Shown here in pieces: positions 18,483 to 26,859 of a stretch of 64,000 nucleotides of DNA. Source of the DNA: an uncultured bacterium (lineage in GTDB: Bacteria > Verrucomicrobiota > Kiritimatiellia > CAIVKH01); the NCBI GenBank assembly GCA_903906425.1, contig CAIVKH010000342.1, positions 16,091 through 80,090 of the forward strand, in the 5' to 3' direction. The notes beneath the pieces were generated by a model. That model was not told where the DNA came from and made no database searches. It worked only from the letters and a program-made list of their open reading frames with translations. Position numbers and translations under genes: made by a program. Each line of letters opens with the position of its first letter. Within the stretch, counting starts at the first letter, position 1.

Positions 18483-19727
18483 TCAACCGATGGCGCGGCG
18501 TTCGCGCCGGTAGCGCGCGGGCGTCACGCCGGTCAGCTCGCGAAACTGTTTGATGAAGTGACTCTGATCGAGAAAGCCGGTTGCCGCGGCGATCTCCGCG
18601 CCGGACATTGCGGACTGGTCGAGAAGCCCGCGCGCGCGCTGGACGCGAAGGCGTTTCACGTGCTGCATGATGCTGCGGCCCGTGAATTCCTTCACCAGAT
18701 GCGCAATGCGAAATGAACTCAGGCCGACGTGCCGCGCGACGTCCGCGAGCATCACGCACTCGCCGTGGTTCCGCGAGAGATACTCGATCGCCTTGCGGAC
18801 CGGCTCGTTCGTGCGGTTGTAGCCCTGCAAGAAAATGCTGTCCATGAAGTGGTCCAGCGCGTCGCGCAGCGCCTCGCACAGAATGTCGAAATCCTCTGCA
18901 GCCGCGATCCGCGCCATCCACGCCTGATTTTGTTCGATCAACGGTTCGAGCATCGGACTGTCCTCGACGGCCGCTCGGACGAGGTAGCCCATCATCTCGA
19001 TCGCCCGTGCGCGGACCACCGAGAGTTTCGGCGAATAAAGGAACATCGCGGCGAGCAGCTTGTTCAGCACGCGCCGGCACCCCTTCTTGTCGCCGACGCG
19101 GATGAGCGAAAGCAGCGCGCGCTCCTCGTCGTATGGATAGGCGCGCGCATCGGCCACTTTCCGCTGATGGATTTCCTCGGCGATCTGCCGCTGCTGCTGG
19201 GCGTTTTCGCGGTTGCGCGAAAGCAGGGACGGTTTCCATCCGCTGATTTGATAGAACGTGTCGAACAAGAACTGCGCCGCCTCGCGCGTGCGAGCCTGCG
19301 GCCATGCGGGAAGCGCGGCGACAAATCTATGCGCCGGCCCGCGCTTGCATCCGGCGGCTTTCAGATACGCCACGCTGTCGTCCCGGCTCGTCGCATCGCT
19401 GTCGCCTTCGGGCACCACCACGCCGCCGAGCAGGCCGCCATGGAGAACCTCATCCTGAACCACAGGCACAATCCACGACACGATCCCTGGAGCCAGAAAG
19501 AAAACGTACGGCTCACCCCAGCGCACGCTCTCCTGGATCGCATCGCCAAGCGCCTTGCGAATCAGCGGGCGGGAAAATGGCTCGGCAAGTTTTCGTTTGT
19601 TCCATCGCGAGGCTCCACCGTCCGGCTCGAACCAGCAGACCGGCAGATGGAATTTTCCGCGATATTCGCGCTCGACCGCGAGGCGCGTCCGCCCCGACAA
19701 GTTTTTCATATAACCGCGCTGGATCAT
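18483..19727 (-). CDS. AraC-family regulator with PocR-like sensor
   Basis: The product has 414 residues. Residues about 10-165 look like a PocR ligand-binding domain (FHLPVCWFEPDGG, LGDAIQESVRWGEPYVFFLAPG and a GVVVPEGDSD loop). A helical middle follows. The C-terminus (about 315-412) is a two-HTH AraC domain (VMLADVARHVGLSSFRIAHL, AEIAAATGFLDQSHFIKQFR). PocR-type regulators respond to small organic ligands. It diverges from the corrinoid protein and methyltransferase genes with a 140-bp gap, so it is most likely their activator. An ATG at 19709 is an alternative start; neither has a strong ribosome site. Confidence 0.85.
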   Translation of the reverse strand: MIQRGYMKNLSGRTRLAVEREYRGKFHLPVCWFEPDGGASRWNKRKLAEPFSRPLIRKALGDAIQESVRWGEPYVFFLAPGIVSWIVPVVQDEVLHGGLLGGVVVPEGDSDATSRDDSVAYLKAAGCKRGPAHRFVAALPAWPQARTREAAQFLFDTFYQISGWKPSLLSRNRENAQQQRQIAEEIHQRKVADARAYPYDEERALLSLIRVGDKKGCRRVLNKLLAAMFLYSPKLSVVRARAIEMMGYLVRAAVEDSPMLEPLIEQNQAWMARIAAAEDFDILCEALRDALDHFMDSIFLQGYNRTNEPVRKAIEYLSRNHGECVMLADVARHVGLSSFRIAHLVKEFTGRSIMQHVKRLRVQRARGLLDQSAMSGAEIAAATGFLDQSHFIKQFRELTGVTPARYRRERRAIG

Positions 19728-19867
19728 GGCTGATTCAGCCCATTTATCGCACTTTTCTTTTCATTCGCAGCAAGAAAATACAAATATCCGGCCAAATCAG
19801 GCTATTGCAGAAAATGACCTGCGGCTACCGTTTGCGTCATCAATTGAGAAAGGCGGAAGGAAAAAAC

Positions 19868-20494
19868 ATGGCAAAAAATGATGCGTTGTTCACTGCGATC
19901 TCGAAAGGAAAGAAGAACGATGTCCAGACGATTGTTCAGAAGCTCCTTGCCGAGAGCACCAGTGCCGAATCCATCCTGATGGAAACAATGATCCCCGCGA
20001 TGCGCGACATCGGCGACAAATTTTCGCGGAACGAAGTCTATGTTCCCGAAATGTTGATCGCCGCCCGTGCGATGCAGGCCGGACTCACGATCATCGAACC
20101 GATCCTTGTGAAGGCAGGCCACAAGCCGCTGGGCAAGGTCGCGATCGGAACTGTCAAAGGCGATCTGCACGACATCGGCAAAAACCTCGTCGCCATGATG
20201 CTCAAGGGCGCAGGCTTCGAAGTCATGGACATGGGCGTTGACTGCACGCTCGAAAAATTCAAGACGGCCGTCGATCAGGGTGCGCAGGTGGTGTTGTGCA
20301 GCGCGCTGCTGACCACGACGATGCCGTATATGAAAACGGTCGTTGAAGGCCTGCGCGGGACGAACGCGAAAGTTGTCATCGGTGGCGCACCGGTCACCAA
20401 GCAATATGCCGATGAAATCGGCGCGAATGGCTATGGCAGCGATGCCAACGACGCCGTGAAGATTGTCGAGAAATGTCTCGGCATCGCGGCCTGA
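19868..20494 (+). CDS. corrinoid (B12-binding) protein of a methyltransferase system
   Basis: The product has 208 residues, the standard size of MtaC/MttC/MtbC-like corrinoid proteins. A four-helix cap (LLAESTSAESILMETMIPAM, FSRNEVYVPEMLIAARAM) precedes the Rossmann domain. The cobalt-coordinating motif is DLHDIGKN with His101. The C-terminal cobalamin tail-binding stretch VVIGGAPVTKQYADEIGANG is intact. GGAAGG lies upstream of the ATG. It should carry a methyl group between substrate-side and acceptor methyltransferases. The partner is encoded 89 bases downstream. No reductive activase (RamA-like) or corrinoid:H4folate methyltransferase is in the window. Confidence 0.93.
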   Translation: MAKNDALFTAISKGKKNDVQTIVQKLLAESTSAESILMETMIPAMRDIGDKFSRNEVYVPEMLIAARAMQAGLTIIEPILVKAGHKPLGKVAIGTVKGDLHDIGKNLVAMMLKGAGFEVMDMGVDCTLEKFKTAVDQGAQVVLCSALLTTTMPYMKTVVEGLRGTNAKVVIGGAPVTKQYADEIGANGYGSDANDAVKIVEKCLGIAA

Positions 20495-20583
20495 TCTGAA
20501 CCGGCGAAATTCCTTTTTTGAAAACGGATGGAAACATCCGAAGGGCGGAGCTTTGTCTGAAGGAAATAGAGAAAGGGGAAAAC

Positions 20584-21642
20584 ATGGAACGTGAATTTTA
20601 TCTCGATCTTGCGCGACAGGGTTTGCATTTTCCGATCGGCGCGGACCTGGTGTTGCGCGAAAAATCGGGCCATCACGAAATTCTGAAAGACGGCACGCAG
20701 TTGGGGCGCGTCGTTGAGGAGGCAGCGTGCCGCTTCAAGACGCCGCTGGCGTTCCCGGTCATGGATCTGATGCTGGAAAAGGTCCTGTTGCTTCGCGCGA
20801 TGGGCGGCGTCTCCGAGGAAGACATTCCAGCCTGGCATTTCGGCGAATGTCCGACACCGGAGCAGATCGACGCCATTTTGCGCAATCTTCACACGTCGAT
20901 GGATCCGCGTCTGCGCGCCAACGTCGAGGCCGTGCGTTACGTCAGACAGAATACCGAGCACATCCCCGTCGGTATGTCCATCGGCCCTTTTTCGTTGATG
21001 ACGAAGCTGCTGGCCGAACCGATCACACCCGTTTTTTTCGCTGGAACTGGGATGACTGCGCAGGACGATCCGGACGTTAAGCTCGTCGAGACGGTGCTGG
21101 AACTCGCCACGGAAGTCGTACTCAATTCCGTCGGCGCGCAAATCGACGCTGGCGCAAAAGTTATTCTCATTGCCGAACCCGCCGCGAACAAAGTTTTCGT
21201 CTCGCCGAAGCAGATGGCGGAAGGTTCCGACATTTTCGAGCGATTGCCGCTGCGCGCCAACCGCCGCGTCAAGGCGCTGCTCGACCGCCACGGCGTTGAT
21301 CTGGTTTTTCACTGCTGTGGCGAATTGGTGGATGAAATGGTGCGCGGATTCTGTTCGCTGCGCCCGGTGATTCTCAGCCTCGGCAGCTCCCGAGCCCTGT
21401 GGCATGACGCGGCGATCGTTCCCAAGGACATCATTCTTTACGGCAATCTTCCGTCGAAGAAATTCTATTCCGACGAACTCATCCCCGTCGCCACCGTCGT
21501 GCAACAAGGGCTGGAGCTGAATGCGCGAATGAAGGCCGCCGGTCATCCCTTCATCCTCGGCAGCGAATGCGACATCCTCTCCGTGCCCGGTTGCGAACGG
21601 CAGCTAATGGCAAAGGCCATGGCCATCGTCAATCTCGCCTGA
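20584..21642 (+). CDS. uroporphyrinogen-decarboxylase-family methyltransferase
   Basis: The product has 352 residues with the URO-D TIM-barrel fold. The haem-type active-site signature of true HemE is absent. HCCGELVDEM provides a His and Cys suited to zinc binding, as in MtaA/MtbA-like corrinoid:thiol methyltransferases and related substrate-side enzymes. It directly follows the corrinoid protein, with GAAAGGGG ahead of the ATG. It should move a methyl group onto or off that protein. The methyl donor (methoxylated compound, methylamine or other) cannot be read from the sequence. Confidence 0.85.
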   Translation: MEREFYLDLARQGLHFPIGADLVLREKSGHHEILKDGTQLGRVVEEAACRFKTPLAFPVMDLMLEKVLLLRAMGGVSEEDIPAWHFGECPTPEQIDAILRNLHTSMDPRLRANVEAVRYVRQNTEHIPVGMSIGPFSLMTKLLAEPITPVFFAGTGMTAQDDPDVKLVETVLELATEVVLNSVGAQIDAGAKVILIAEPAANKVFVSPKQMAEGSDIFERLPLRANRRVKALLDRHGVDLVFHCCGELVDEMVRGFCSLRPVILSLGSSRALWHDAAIVPKDIILYGNLPSKKFYSDELIPVATVVQQGLELNARMKAAGHPFILGSECDILSVPGCERQLMAKAMAIVNLA

Positions 21643-21681
21643 CGCGCCGAAGCCGCCGGCCCGCTGCGGACCCTCGGAATT

Positions 21682-21728
21682 TTCCAATGATTGGAAAAGA
21701 CGACGGCGAGAATTTCCAATCATTGGAA
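21682..21728. repeat. phased palindrome cluster 7 (2 units)
   Basis: Units at 21682-21696 (G-centred) and 21714-21728 (C-centred), both exact, spacing 32. Between two plus-strand genes, 40 bases after the first. Confidence 0.97.
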
Positions 21729-21808
21729 GTCTGCGGAACGGCGAGCGTGTTGCGTTCAGCGTCTTCCGGCGCTTGACGCCGGATGCCGATGGGGCGGAAA
21801 CTTCCGGC

Positions 21809-24064
21809 ATGAATGCGCTTGTCTTTCGAATCGTCCCCACCGCAGTTGCCTTTCTTATTTCCGCCGCAAACGCCGGAGAAGTTTGGATGCCTGTCGGATT
21901 GTCGGGCGGCGGCGCGATGTTTTGCCCGGCGATTGCGCCGGCGAATCCGAATCGGATGATTGTTCATTGCGACATGAGCGGCGCCTATCGCTCGGAGGAT
22001 GGCGGGCATAATTGGACGCTGATTCATGCGGACCAGCTTCAGGGAAATGTGATTTGCAAACCGGCGTTTCATCCGACGAATCCCGACATCGTTTTTTCCG
22101 CGAGCGGCTGGAGCGGCAAAATGAAAGTCAGCCACGACGGCGGAAAAACGTGGAACTGGACCGGCGATGTCGGCGGCGAAATGCACGGCGAAATCGCGAT
22201 CGATCCGGTCGAGCCGGAGCGAATGTTAGTCGGAGTGAACGAAACGGCGGCGCTTTCGCGCGACGGCGGAAAGTCGTGGACGAAATGCGCGGGCGTTCGC
22301 GGAGAGGCCATCGCCATTTCGTTCGCGGGCGATAAATCGAAGGGAATAATTTTCGCAGCGACGCGCGATGGAATTTTTCGTTCGGACGACGGCGGCAATT
22401 CGTGGGCCGAAAAATCGTCCGGTTTGCCGTCGCGCGGGCTGCGCGGATTTTCGGGCGGTTCGAAAAACGGAAAGACGATGCTGTATTGCACGGTCCCGTG
22501 CAAAGTCGTGAGCGGCGAATTGCAGGGCGGAATTTTTGTTTCGACCGATCTTGGCGAGTCGTGGAAATCCGCGATGGGCGATGGGCTGAACAAGGACACG
22601 AAGCGATACGATCCATGGGCGATGGGCGATTGCGTGCAATATCATCAGGTGCTCACGACCGATGCCGATCCGAGGCGCGTTTATGCGTTCAATGCAAACA
22701 CGGCGGTCGCGGTGCCGCACCAGACGGCGGTCTTTCGCAGCGACGATGGCGGCAAAAAATGGCGGCCGACGTATTTTCCCGATCCACGGTGGCCGGGGTT
22801 CAACTGCGCGCCGAATTACACGACGGTTTGCGACGGGCAATATTATCAGTGCGTTCCGAACGGCGTCGCGATTTGCGGCGGAAATCCCGATGTGCTGATG
22901 CAACTCGGCGATGGCGATTGCGTGATCACGACGAATGGCGGCGCGAGTTGGTTCAATGGCGACAACGTTCTCGCGACGGGCGCGCCAAACTGGCCCGCGA
23001 AGAAAATCAAAGGCGCGGCGTTTCGCAACACCGGCCTCGTCGTGACGACGACGTGGAATTACTACATCGATCCGTTCGAGCCGAACCGTCACTACATTTG
23101 CTACACCGACCTCGGTTTTGCCCGTAGCCTCGACGTAGGCGCGACGTGGCAACATTGGGGCGACGGCGAGCGCGCGCCGTGGAAGAACACGTGCTACGAA
23201 CTCGCGTTCGATCCTGAAATCATAGGCAAAATCTGGGGCGCGTTTTCCAACGTCCACGACATTCCGAACGAGAACATCATCTCGGGCCGGCACAATTCGA
23301 AAGGCCCCGGCGGAATTTGCGTGAGCGATGATTTTGCGGATAGCTGGAGGAAATCGAACAGCGGTCTGCCGGTTGCGCCCGCGCTGTCGGTTATCGTCGA
23401 TCCGAAAAGTCCGAAAGGAAATCGCACGCTCTACGCCGCGATGTTCGGCGAGGGCATTTTCAAATCCACCGACGACGGGAAAAGCTGGCAGCGAAAGAGC
23501 GGTGGTGTCGGCTCGCAGCAGGATCGCCGTGTGACCCGCGTGCAGCTTTGCAGCGACGGAACGCTGTTCGCGCTTGTGACGGCGCTTCGCGAGAACCGGA
23601 AGTTCGTTTCGGAAGGCCCGGGCCTGTATCGCTCACGCGATGGCGGTGAGCACTGGGAAATCGCTAACGCGTCGCAGCCGCTGAAATGGCCGAAGGATTT
23701 CGCCGTTGATCCGGCGGACAGCCGCCACATCCTCATCGCCGCAGCGGATGCCGGCGATGAATCGGGCGGGCTTTATGCGACGCGCGATGGCGGGAAATCG
23801 TGGTCGCGGATTCTGCGCAAAGGCCCGCAACATTTTTCGGCGGCGTTCAGCCCGTACCATCGCGGCTGGATTTACGCGACGCTGACGGAGGGCGCGCCGG
23901 GGCCTGCGCTGTGGCTCTCGAAAGACGACGGTGCGACGTGGATGCCGTTCGAATCGCTGCCGCACCGGAACGCGCAGCGGATCGCGTTCGATCCGGCCGA
24001 TCCGAAAACAATATTCCTGACGACGTTCGGCGCGAGCGTGCTTCGCGGCCCGGCGGAACCGTGA
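21809..24064 (+). CDS. secreted BNR/Asp-box beta-propeller protein
   Basis: The product has 751 residues with a signal peptide (MNALVFRIVPTAVAFLISAANA). I count about thirteen Asp-box loops of the S-x-D-x-G-x-x-W type, such as RSEDGGHNW, SHDGGKTW, RSDDGGNSW, STDDGKSW and SKDDGATW, spread over the full length. This fits one or two seven-bladed propellers, as in GH74 xyloglucanases, sialidases and sortilin-like proteins. Catalytic acids of GH74 cannot be assigned by eye, so the role may be glycan hydrolysis or binding outside the cell. The ATG at 21809 starts the signal peptide. Lone gene between two repeat clusters. Confidence 0.8.
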   Translation: MNALVFRIVPTAVAFLISAANAGEVWMPVGLSGGGAMFCPAIAPANPNRMIVHCDMSGAYRSEDGGHNWTLIHADQLQGNVICKPAFHPTNPDIVFSASGWSGKMKVSHDGGKTWNWTGDVGGEMHGEIAIDPVEPERMLVGVNETAALSRDGGKSWTKCAGVRGEAIAISFAGDKSKGIIFAATRDGIFRSDDGGNSWAEKSSGLPSRGLRGFSGGSKNGKTMLYCTVPCKVVSGELQGGIFVSTDLGESWKSAMGDGLNKDTKRYDPWAMGDCVQYHQVLTTDADPRRVYAFNANTAVAVPHQTAVFRSDDGGKKWRPTYFPDPRWPGFNCAPNYTTVCDGQYYQCVPNGVAICGGNPDVLMQLGDGDCVITTNGGASWFNGDNVLATGAPNWPAKKIKGAAFRNTGLVVTTTWNYYIDPFEPNRHYICYTDLGFARSLDVGATWQHWGDGERAPWKNTCYELAFDPEIIGKIWGAFSNVHDIPNENIISGRHNSKGPGGICVSDDFADSWRKSNSGLPVAPALSVIVDPKSPKGNRTLYAAMFGEGIFKSTDDGKSWQRKSGGVGSQQDRRVTRVQLCSDGTLFALVTALRENRKFVSEGPGLYRSRDGGEHWEIANASQPLKWPKDFAVDPADSRHILIAAADAGDESGGLYATRDGGKSWSRILRKGPQHFSAAFSPYHRGWIYATLTEGAPGPALWLSKDDGATWMPFESLPHRNAQRIAFDPADPKTIFLTTFGASVLRGPAEP

Positions 24065-24077
24065 TCGCGGCGGAAGT

Positions 24078-24124
24078 TTCCAATGATTGGAAAAGGCGGC
24101 GACGCAAATTTCCAATCATTGGAA
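24078..24124. repeat. phased palindrome cluster 8 (2 units)
   Basis: Units at 24078-24092 (G-centred) and 24110-24124 (C-centred), both exact, spacing 32. It begins 13 bases after a stop codon. The 312-bp gap 24065-24376 otherwise holds only the small hydrophobic frame at 24160 and no clear promoter. Confidence 0.97.
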
Positions 24125-24159
24125 AAACAGAATTCGGGCCTGGGTGGATTGGTCTTTGG

Positions 24160-24234
24160 ATGGCGATCGCGGGAATGTTGTTTTCGATTGTACCCGGCCT
24201 CATGATCGTGGTGTTTCCGGCGGCGGGGAACTAG
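24160..24234 (+). CDS. possible 24-residue hydrophobic peptide
   Basis: The frame begins MAIAGMLFSIVPGL and stays hydrophobic to its end, a single membrane-spanning segment. It has no clear ribosome site and no known family. The frame stays open upstream through the palindrome cluster, so it could also be a relic of a longer gene. Confidence 0.2.
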   Translation: MAIAGMLFSIVPGLMIVVFPAAGN

Positions 24235-24376
24235 GTTTCTGGCTTCCTTCGGTTTGTTGTGTGCTGTCATTGAAAATGCGGCGCACCTGGCTTCAGGTAA
24301 CCTTTCGTACGATTCGTTGTTTCATTGTTCAGAATGAAAGTACGACGGCTGAAAAACCGCGAAACGGGAAGGACAA

Positions 24377-24880
24377 ATGAAAACGAATATCTTGGCAAAA
24401 ATCCTCACGATTGCAGGCGGTATCGGGTTGCTGGTTGGCGGCCTTGATCCGCTGGAGGGATCGGTCCTCATCCTCCCCGGCAGCGGCTTGCTCGCTCTCG
24501 GCGCATGGCTGGGTAAGGAGGAACGCCGGATCATTTCCTACAGGGTCTGGGCGCTCATTCTCATTACGATTGGCTTCGCGGCCATGTGGGGATTGAGCGC
24601 GGCCGGCGGCTTTGGCGGGGATTCAGGGCGTTCCATGTGGTGGGGCGCATTGATCGCGCCGATGCTGATTGGCTGGTCGATGGCCCTATGGAGTCCGGGC
24701 TCGTCGCGCTGGTTGTCGCTGCCGGGGATTGCGGCTGGGGCGTGGTATCTGATGCTGGCCTTCATCGCCGGCGGCGCGATTGCCGTCGCCTGCGCCGCAA
24801 CTGGCGTGCTGACGATCGGCGGGTGCTTCTACCGGCTGAGCCGGCGGGCGAAAACAACAACGATGACGGAGGCGGCTTGA
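24377..24880 (+). CDS. small polytopic membrane protein
   Basis: The product has 167 residues with about five hydrophobic segments: the N-terminal segment, IILPGSGLLALGAWL-like, VWALILITIGFAAMWGL, ALIAPMLIGWSMALW, and two near the C-terminus. The tail is short and basic. GGAAGGAC lies ahead of the ATG. I do not recognise the family. No transporter signature or catalytic residue stands out. It is immediately followed by a short coding-like stretch at 24882. Confidence 0.7.
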   Translation: MKTNILAKILTIAGGIGLLVGGLDPLEGSVLILPGSGLLALGAWLGKEERRIISYRVWALILITIGFAAMWGLSAAGGFGGDSGRSMWWGALIAPMLIGWSMALWSPGSSRWLSLPGIAAGAWYLMLAFIAGGAIAVACAATGVLTIGGCFYRLSRRAKTTTMTEAA

Positions 24881-24881
24881 C

Positions 24882-25097
24882 AAACTGCCCGTCATTCCGA
24901 GGCCCCGCACATGCTACACGGGCATTCCCGCCTCAACGACATGGGTGGTCTGGTGGCAGGAAGAACACGGGACACCGGTCCGGCCAAACCTCATCTTGGG
25001 CGTTCTCGACGGCCGCGTTGTTTTCAAGGAGGTCACGTACAAGGACGGCGACAAGTGGGCGGACGCCGCATGGGCGCTTCCCGAATATCAGAAATAA
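24882..25097 (+). pseudogene. short coding-like frame, probably gene remnant
   Basis: The frame ending TAA at 25095-25097 reads as real protein in its last 55 codons (TTWVVWWQEEHGTPVRPN, GRVVFKEVTYKDGDKWADAA). The first in-frame start is a GTG at 24945, which would give 50 residues. Upstream of that the frame is open but shifts relative to the membrane protein gene that ends at 24880. It may be a small gene with a GTG start or the 3' remnant of a larger one. The 297-bp stretch 24881-25177 holds only this and a palindrome cluster. Confidence 0.4.
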
Positions 25098-25118
25098 ATT
25101 CCAAAACTTCCACCGAAG

Positions 25119-25162
25119 TTCCAATGATTGGAAACTTGCGCGGCGGAAACTTCCAATTGGAA
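25119..25162. repeat. phased palindrome cluster 9 (2 units, one with a 3-bp deletion)
   Basis: One exact G-centred unit at 25119-25133 and a 12-mer TTCCAATTGGAA at 25151-25162, start-to-start 32. The second has lost three central bases and is still a perfect palindrome. Upstream of the hemA stop, convergent. Confidence 0.92.
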
Positions 25163-25177
25163 TAACGAGGGGCAGAA

Positions 25178-26077
25178 TCAACGTCGTTTTTGAGCCCACG
25201 CCACAGCGCCTTCGCTGATGATCCGGGCGGCCAGCTCGCCGCGCTTCTGGCGTTCCTCGGAATTTAACTGGGCGCGCTCTTCGACTTGAACCAGCGGAAT
25301 GTAATTCACGCCCTCCATCCGGTGCACTTCGGGGCTGCAGTCGGGCGGCACGCCAAGGTCAATGATCGTCAGCGGCTTCTTTGCGCCGGCGAGATGATGT
25401 TCGAAGACCACCGCGTGCGGCGCGGCGGTCGCCGTGACGATGCCTTCGACTCCATTGAGAAGGTGAGAGAGCTGATCGAGGCCAACGCCAAACCCGCCGC
25501 CGCATTCCATCGCAAGCTGCATCGCATTTTCGGGGCAGCGGCTTGAAACGCGGACGGGATATTCGCCCCGTTTGGCGAGATAGCGCGCGACGCTGGAGGC
25601 GAGCGAGCCGGAGCCGATGACCGCAACCGGCGCGGCCGCCGGAACGCACGCCATCATTTCGCGGGAGGCCAGCGCGCCGAGCGAGGTCAGGTTCTGGTCA
25701 ATTCCGCTTTCGCGGCGTGCCTTCCTTGCAAGCGAAAGAGCGTCCTGAAAAATTCTGTCGAGTCTCGTGTGCGTCGAGCCGCCGCTTTCACGGAACTGTT
25801 TGTAGGAGTCGCGGACTTGGCCGAGGATCTCCAGTTCGCCGAGGATGCGGCTTTCAAGGCCCGCGGCGATCCGGGCAAGCCGCTCGAATGACCCGATGGC
25901 ATCGCGCTGATTTTGAACGCGTATGCCGTCTGTGCCCGGCTCGCTGAAACCCCAGCACTCAAGCCGCTGGCAGGTGTTCAGCACAAGCATGGGCGGCCGC
26001 GCGGAACGCATGGACTCGACCGCGCGGTGTTTCGCGATCGGATCGGCAGCCTCAAGTTCGTATGAGATCAGTTCCAT
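25178..26077 (-). CDS. hemA: glutamyl-tRNA reductase (short form)
   Basis: GluTR reduces glutamyl-tRNA to glutamate-1-semialdehyde, the first step of the C5 tetrapyrrole route. The active-site Cys is in LNTCQRLECWG, the family signature AGLESRILGELEILGQVRDSY follows, and the NADPH-binding turn is VIGSGSLASSVARYLAKRG. The protein is 299 residues against about 400-450 in most bacteria and ends soon after the Rossmann domain. Most of the C-terminal dimerisation helix is therefore missing or short. It overlaps the upstream siroheme-synthase-like gene by 26 bases and probably supplies siroheme for sulfite reduction and general haem needs. Confidence 0.88.
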   Translation of the reverse strand: MELISYELEAADPIAKHRAVESMRSARPPMLVLNTCQRLECWGFSEPGTDGIRVQNQRDAIGSFERLARIAAGLESRILGELEILGQVRDSYKQFRESGGSTHTRLDRIFQDALSLARKARRESGIDQNLTSLGALASREMMACVPAAAPVAVIGSGSLASSVARYLAKRGEYPVRVSSRCPENAMQLAMECGGGFGVGLDQLSHLLNGVEGIVTATAAPHAVVFEHHLAGAKKPLTIIDLGVPPDCSPEVHRMEGVNYIPLVQVEERAQLNSEERQKRGELAARIISEGAVAWAQKRR

Positions 26078-26720
26078 CTTCGAACATCCGTTTCAACCGG
26101 GACAAGTTGCCTTTCGACACGCACTCGATCAATTCCGAATTGTTTGCCAGTTTTCGCAGCAGCTCCATTCGCTTCCGCCCCGGCGTCAATTTCCTTCTGA
26201 GCTTCCCCATCATTTCGGCCGCATCCGCCCAGCCGTCACCCAACGAATCTTCCAAATGCCGCCGCATCACAGCCGTCAGCGCAGGCGCCTCGCCGCCGCT
26301 TGTAATTCCCAGCACCATCGCACCCCGCATCACCATTGCCAGATAAAACAGATCGCACGATTCGGCCCGGTCCACGCAATTCAGCAATCTTCCATGCTTG
26401 CGGCACCACACCGCAATCTGCCACATGTCCGAAAATTTTCCACTGTCTTTGAAAATAATGTCGGCCCACTTCACATCTTTTTCCGTGGCGGCCCGGAACA
26501 GGACCTTCATTCGCGGATCGCGCGCAGCGATCTTTTCGACTTCGGTATTTTTCGCCGGCAGCAAAATGCGCACGGCCCGCCAGTCGAATTGTGCGGCGTG
26601 GCGCGTACGCGCAACCGTGTCGATGCCGCCGCCGATGATGAGAAGTTGCCGACCCGTCGTGACCAGGCCGACGGGCAGCGCGCGGTGACGCGGTTTTTCG
26701 TGACGCTTTTGTTTTTTCAT
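26052..26720 (-). CDS. precorrin-2 dehydrogenase / siroheme synthase N-domain-like protein
   Basis: The product has 222 residues. The dinucleotide-binding segment LLIIGGGIDTVARTRHA matches the 'vGGGxVAxRK' start of the CysG N-domain/Met8 family. The strand pattern after it (RILLPAKN, VKWADIIFKD, LLNCVDRAESCDLFY) follows the same fold. GITSGGEAPALTAVMRRHLED corresponds to the STGGxSPxLAxxIR motif. It should oxidise precorrin-2 to sirohydrochlorin and perhaps insert iron. It is co-transcribed with hemA and lies next to the cysteine genes, a sensible source of siroheme. A repeat cluster separates it from cysN. Confidence 0.85.
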   Translation of the reverse strand: MKKQKRHEKPRHRALPVGLVTTGRQLLIIGGGIDTVARTRHAAQFDWRAVRILLPAKNTEVEKIAARDPRMKVLFRAATEKDVKWADIIFKDSGKFSDMWQIAVWCRKHGRLLNCVDRAESCDLFYLAMVMRGAMVLGITSGGEAPALTAVMRRHLEDSLGDGWADAAEMMGKLRRKLTPGRKRMELLRKLANNSELIECVSKGNLSRLKRMFEDGTDLIRT

Positions 26721-26778
26721 CGGTGTTTCCGCCGCGAATCGCGCCGCCAGTGGCCGGCCGCAGGCGGCAAATCGCAAG

Positions 26779-26825
26779 TTCCAATGATTGGAAATTTGCG
26801 CAGCCGTCTTTTCCAATCATTGGAA
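26779..26825. repeat. phased palindrome cluster 10 (2 units)
   Basis: Units at 26779-26793 (G-centred) and 26811-26825 (C-centred), both exact, spacing 32. Between two minus-strand genes, the 3' end of cysN and the 5' end of the siroheme gene. Followed by ATCACGATGAA, as at cluster 4. Confidence 0.97.
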
Positions 26826-26859
26826 ATCACGATGAACTTCTTCTGGCCGTCCCGGCTCA

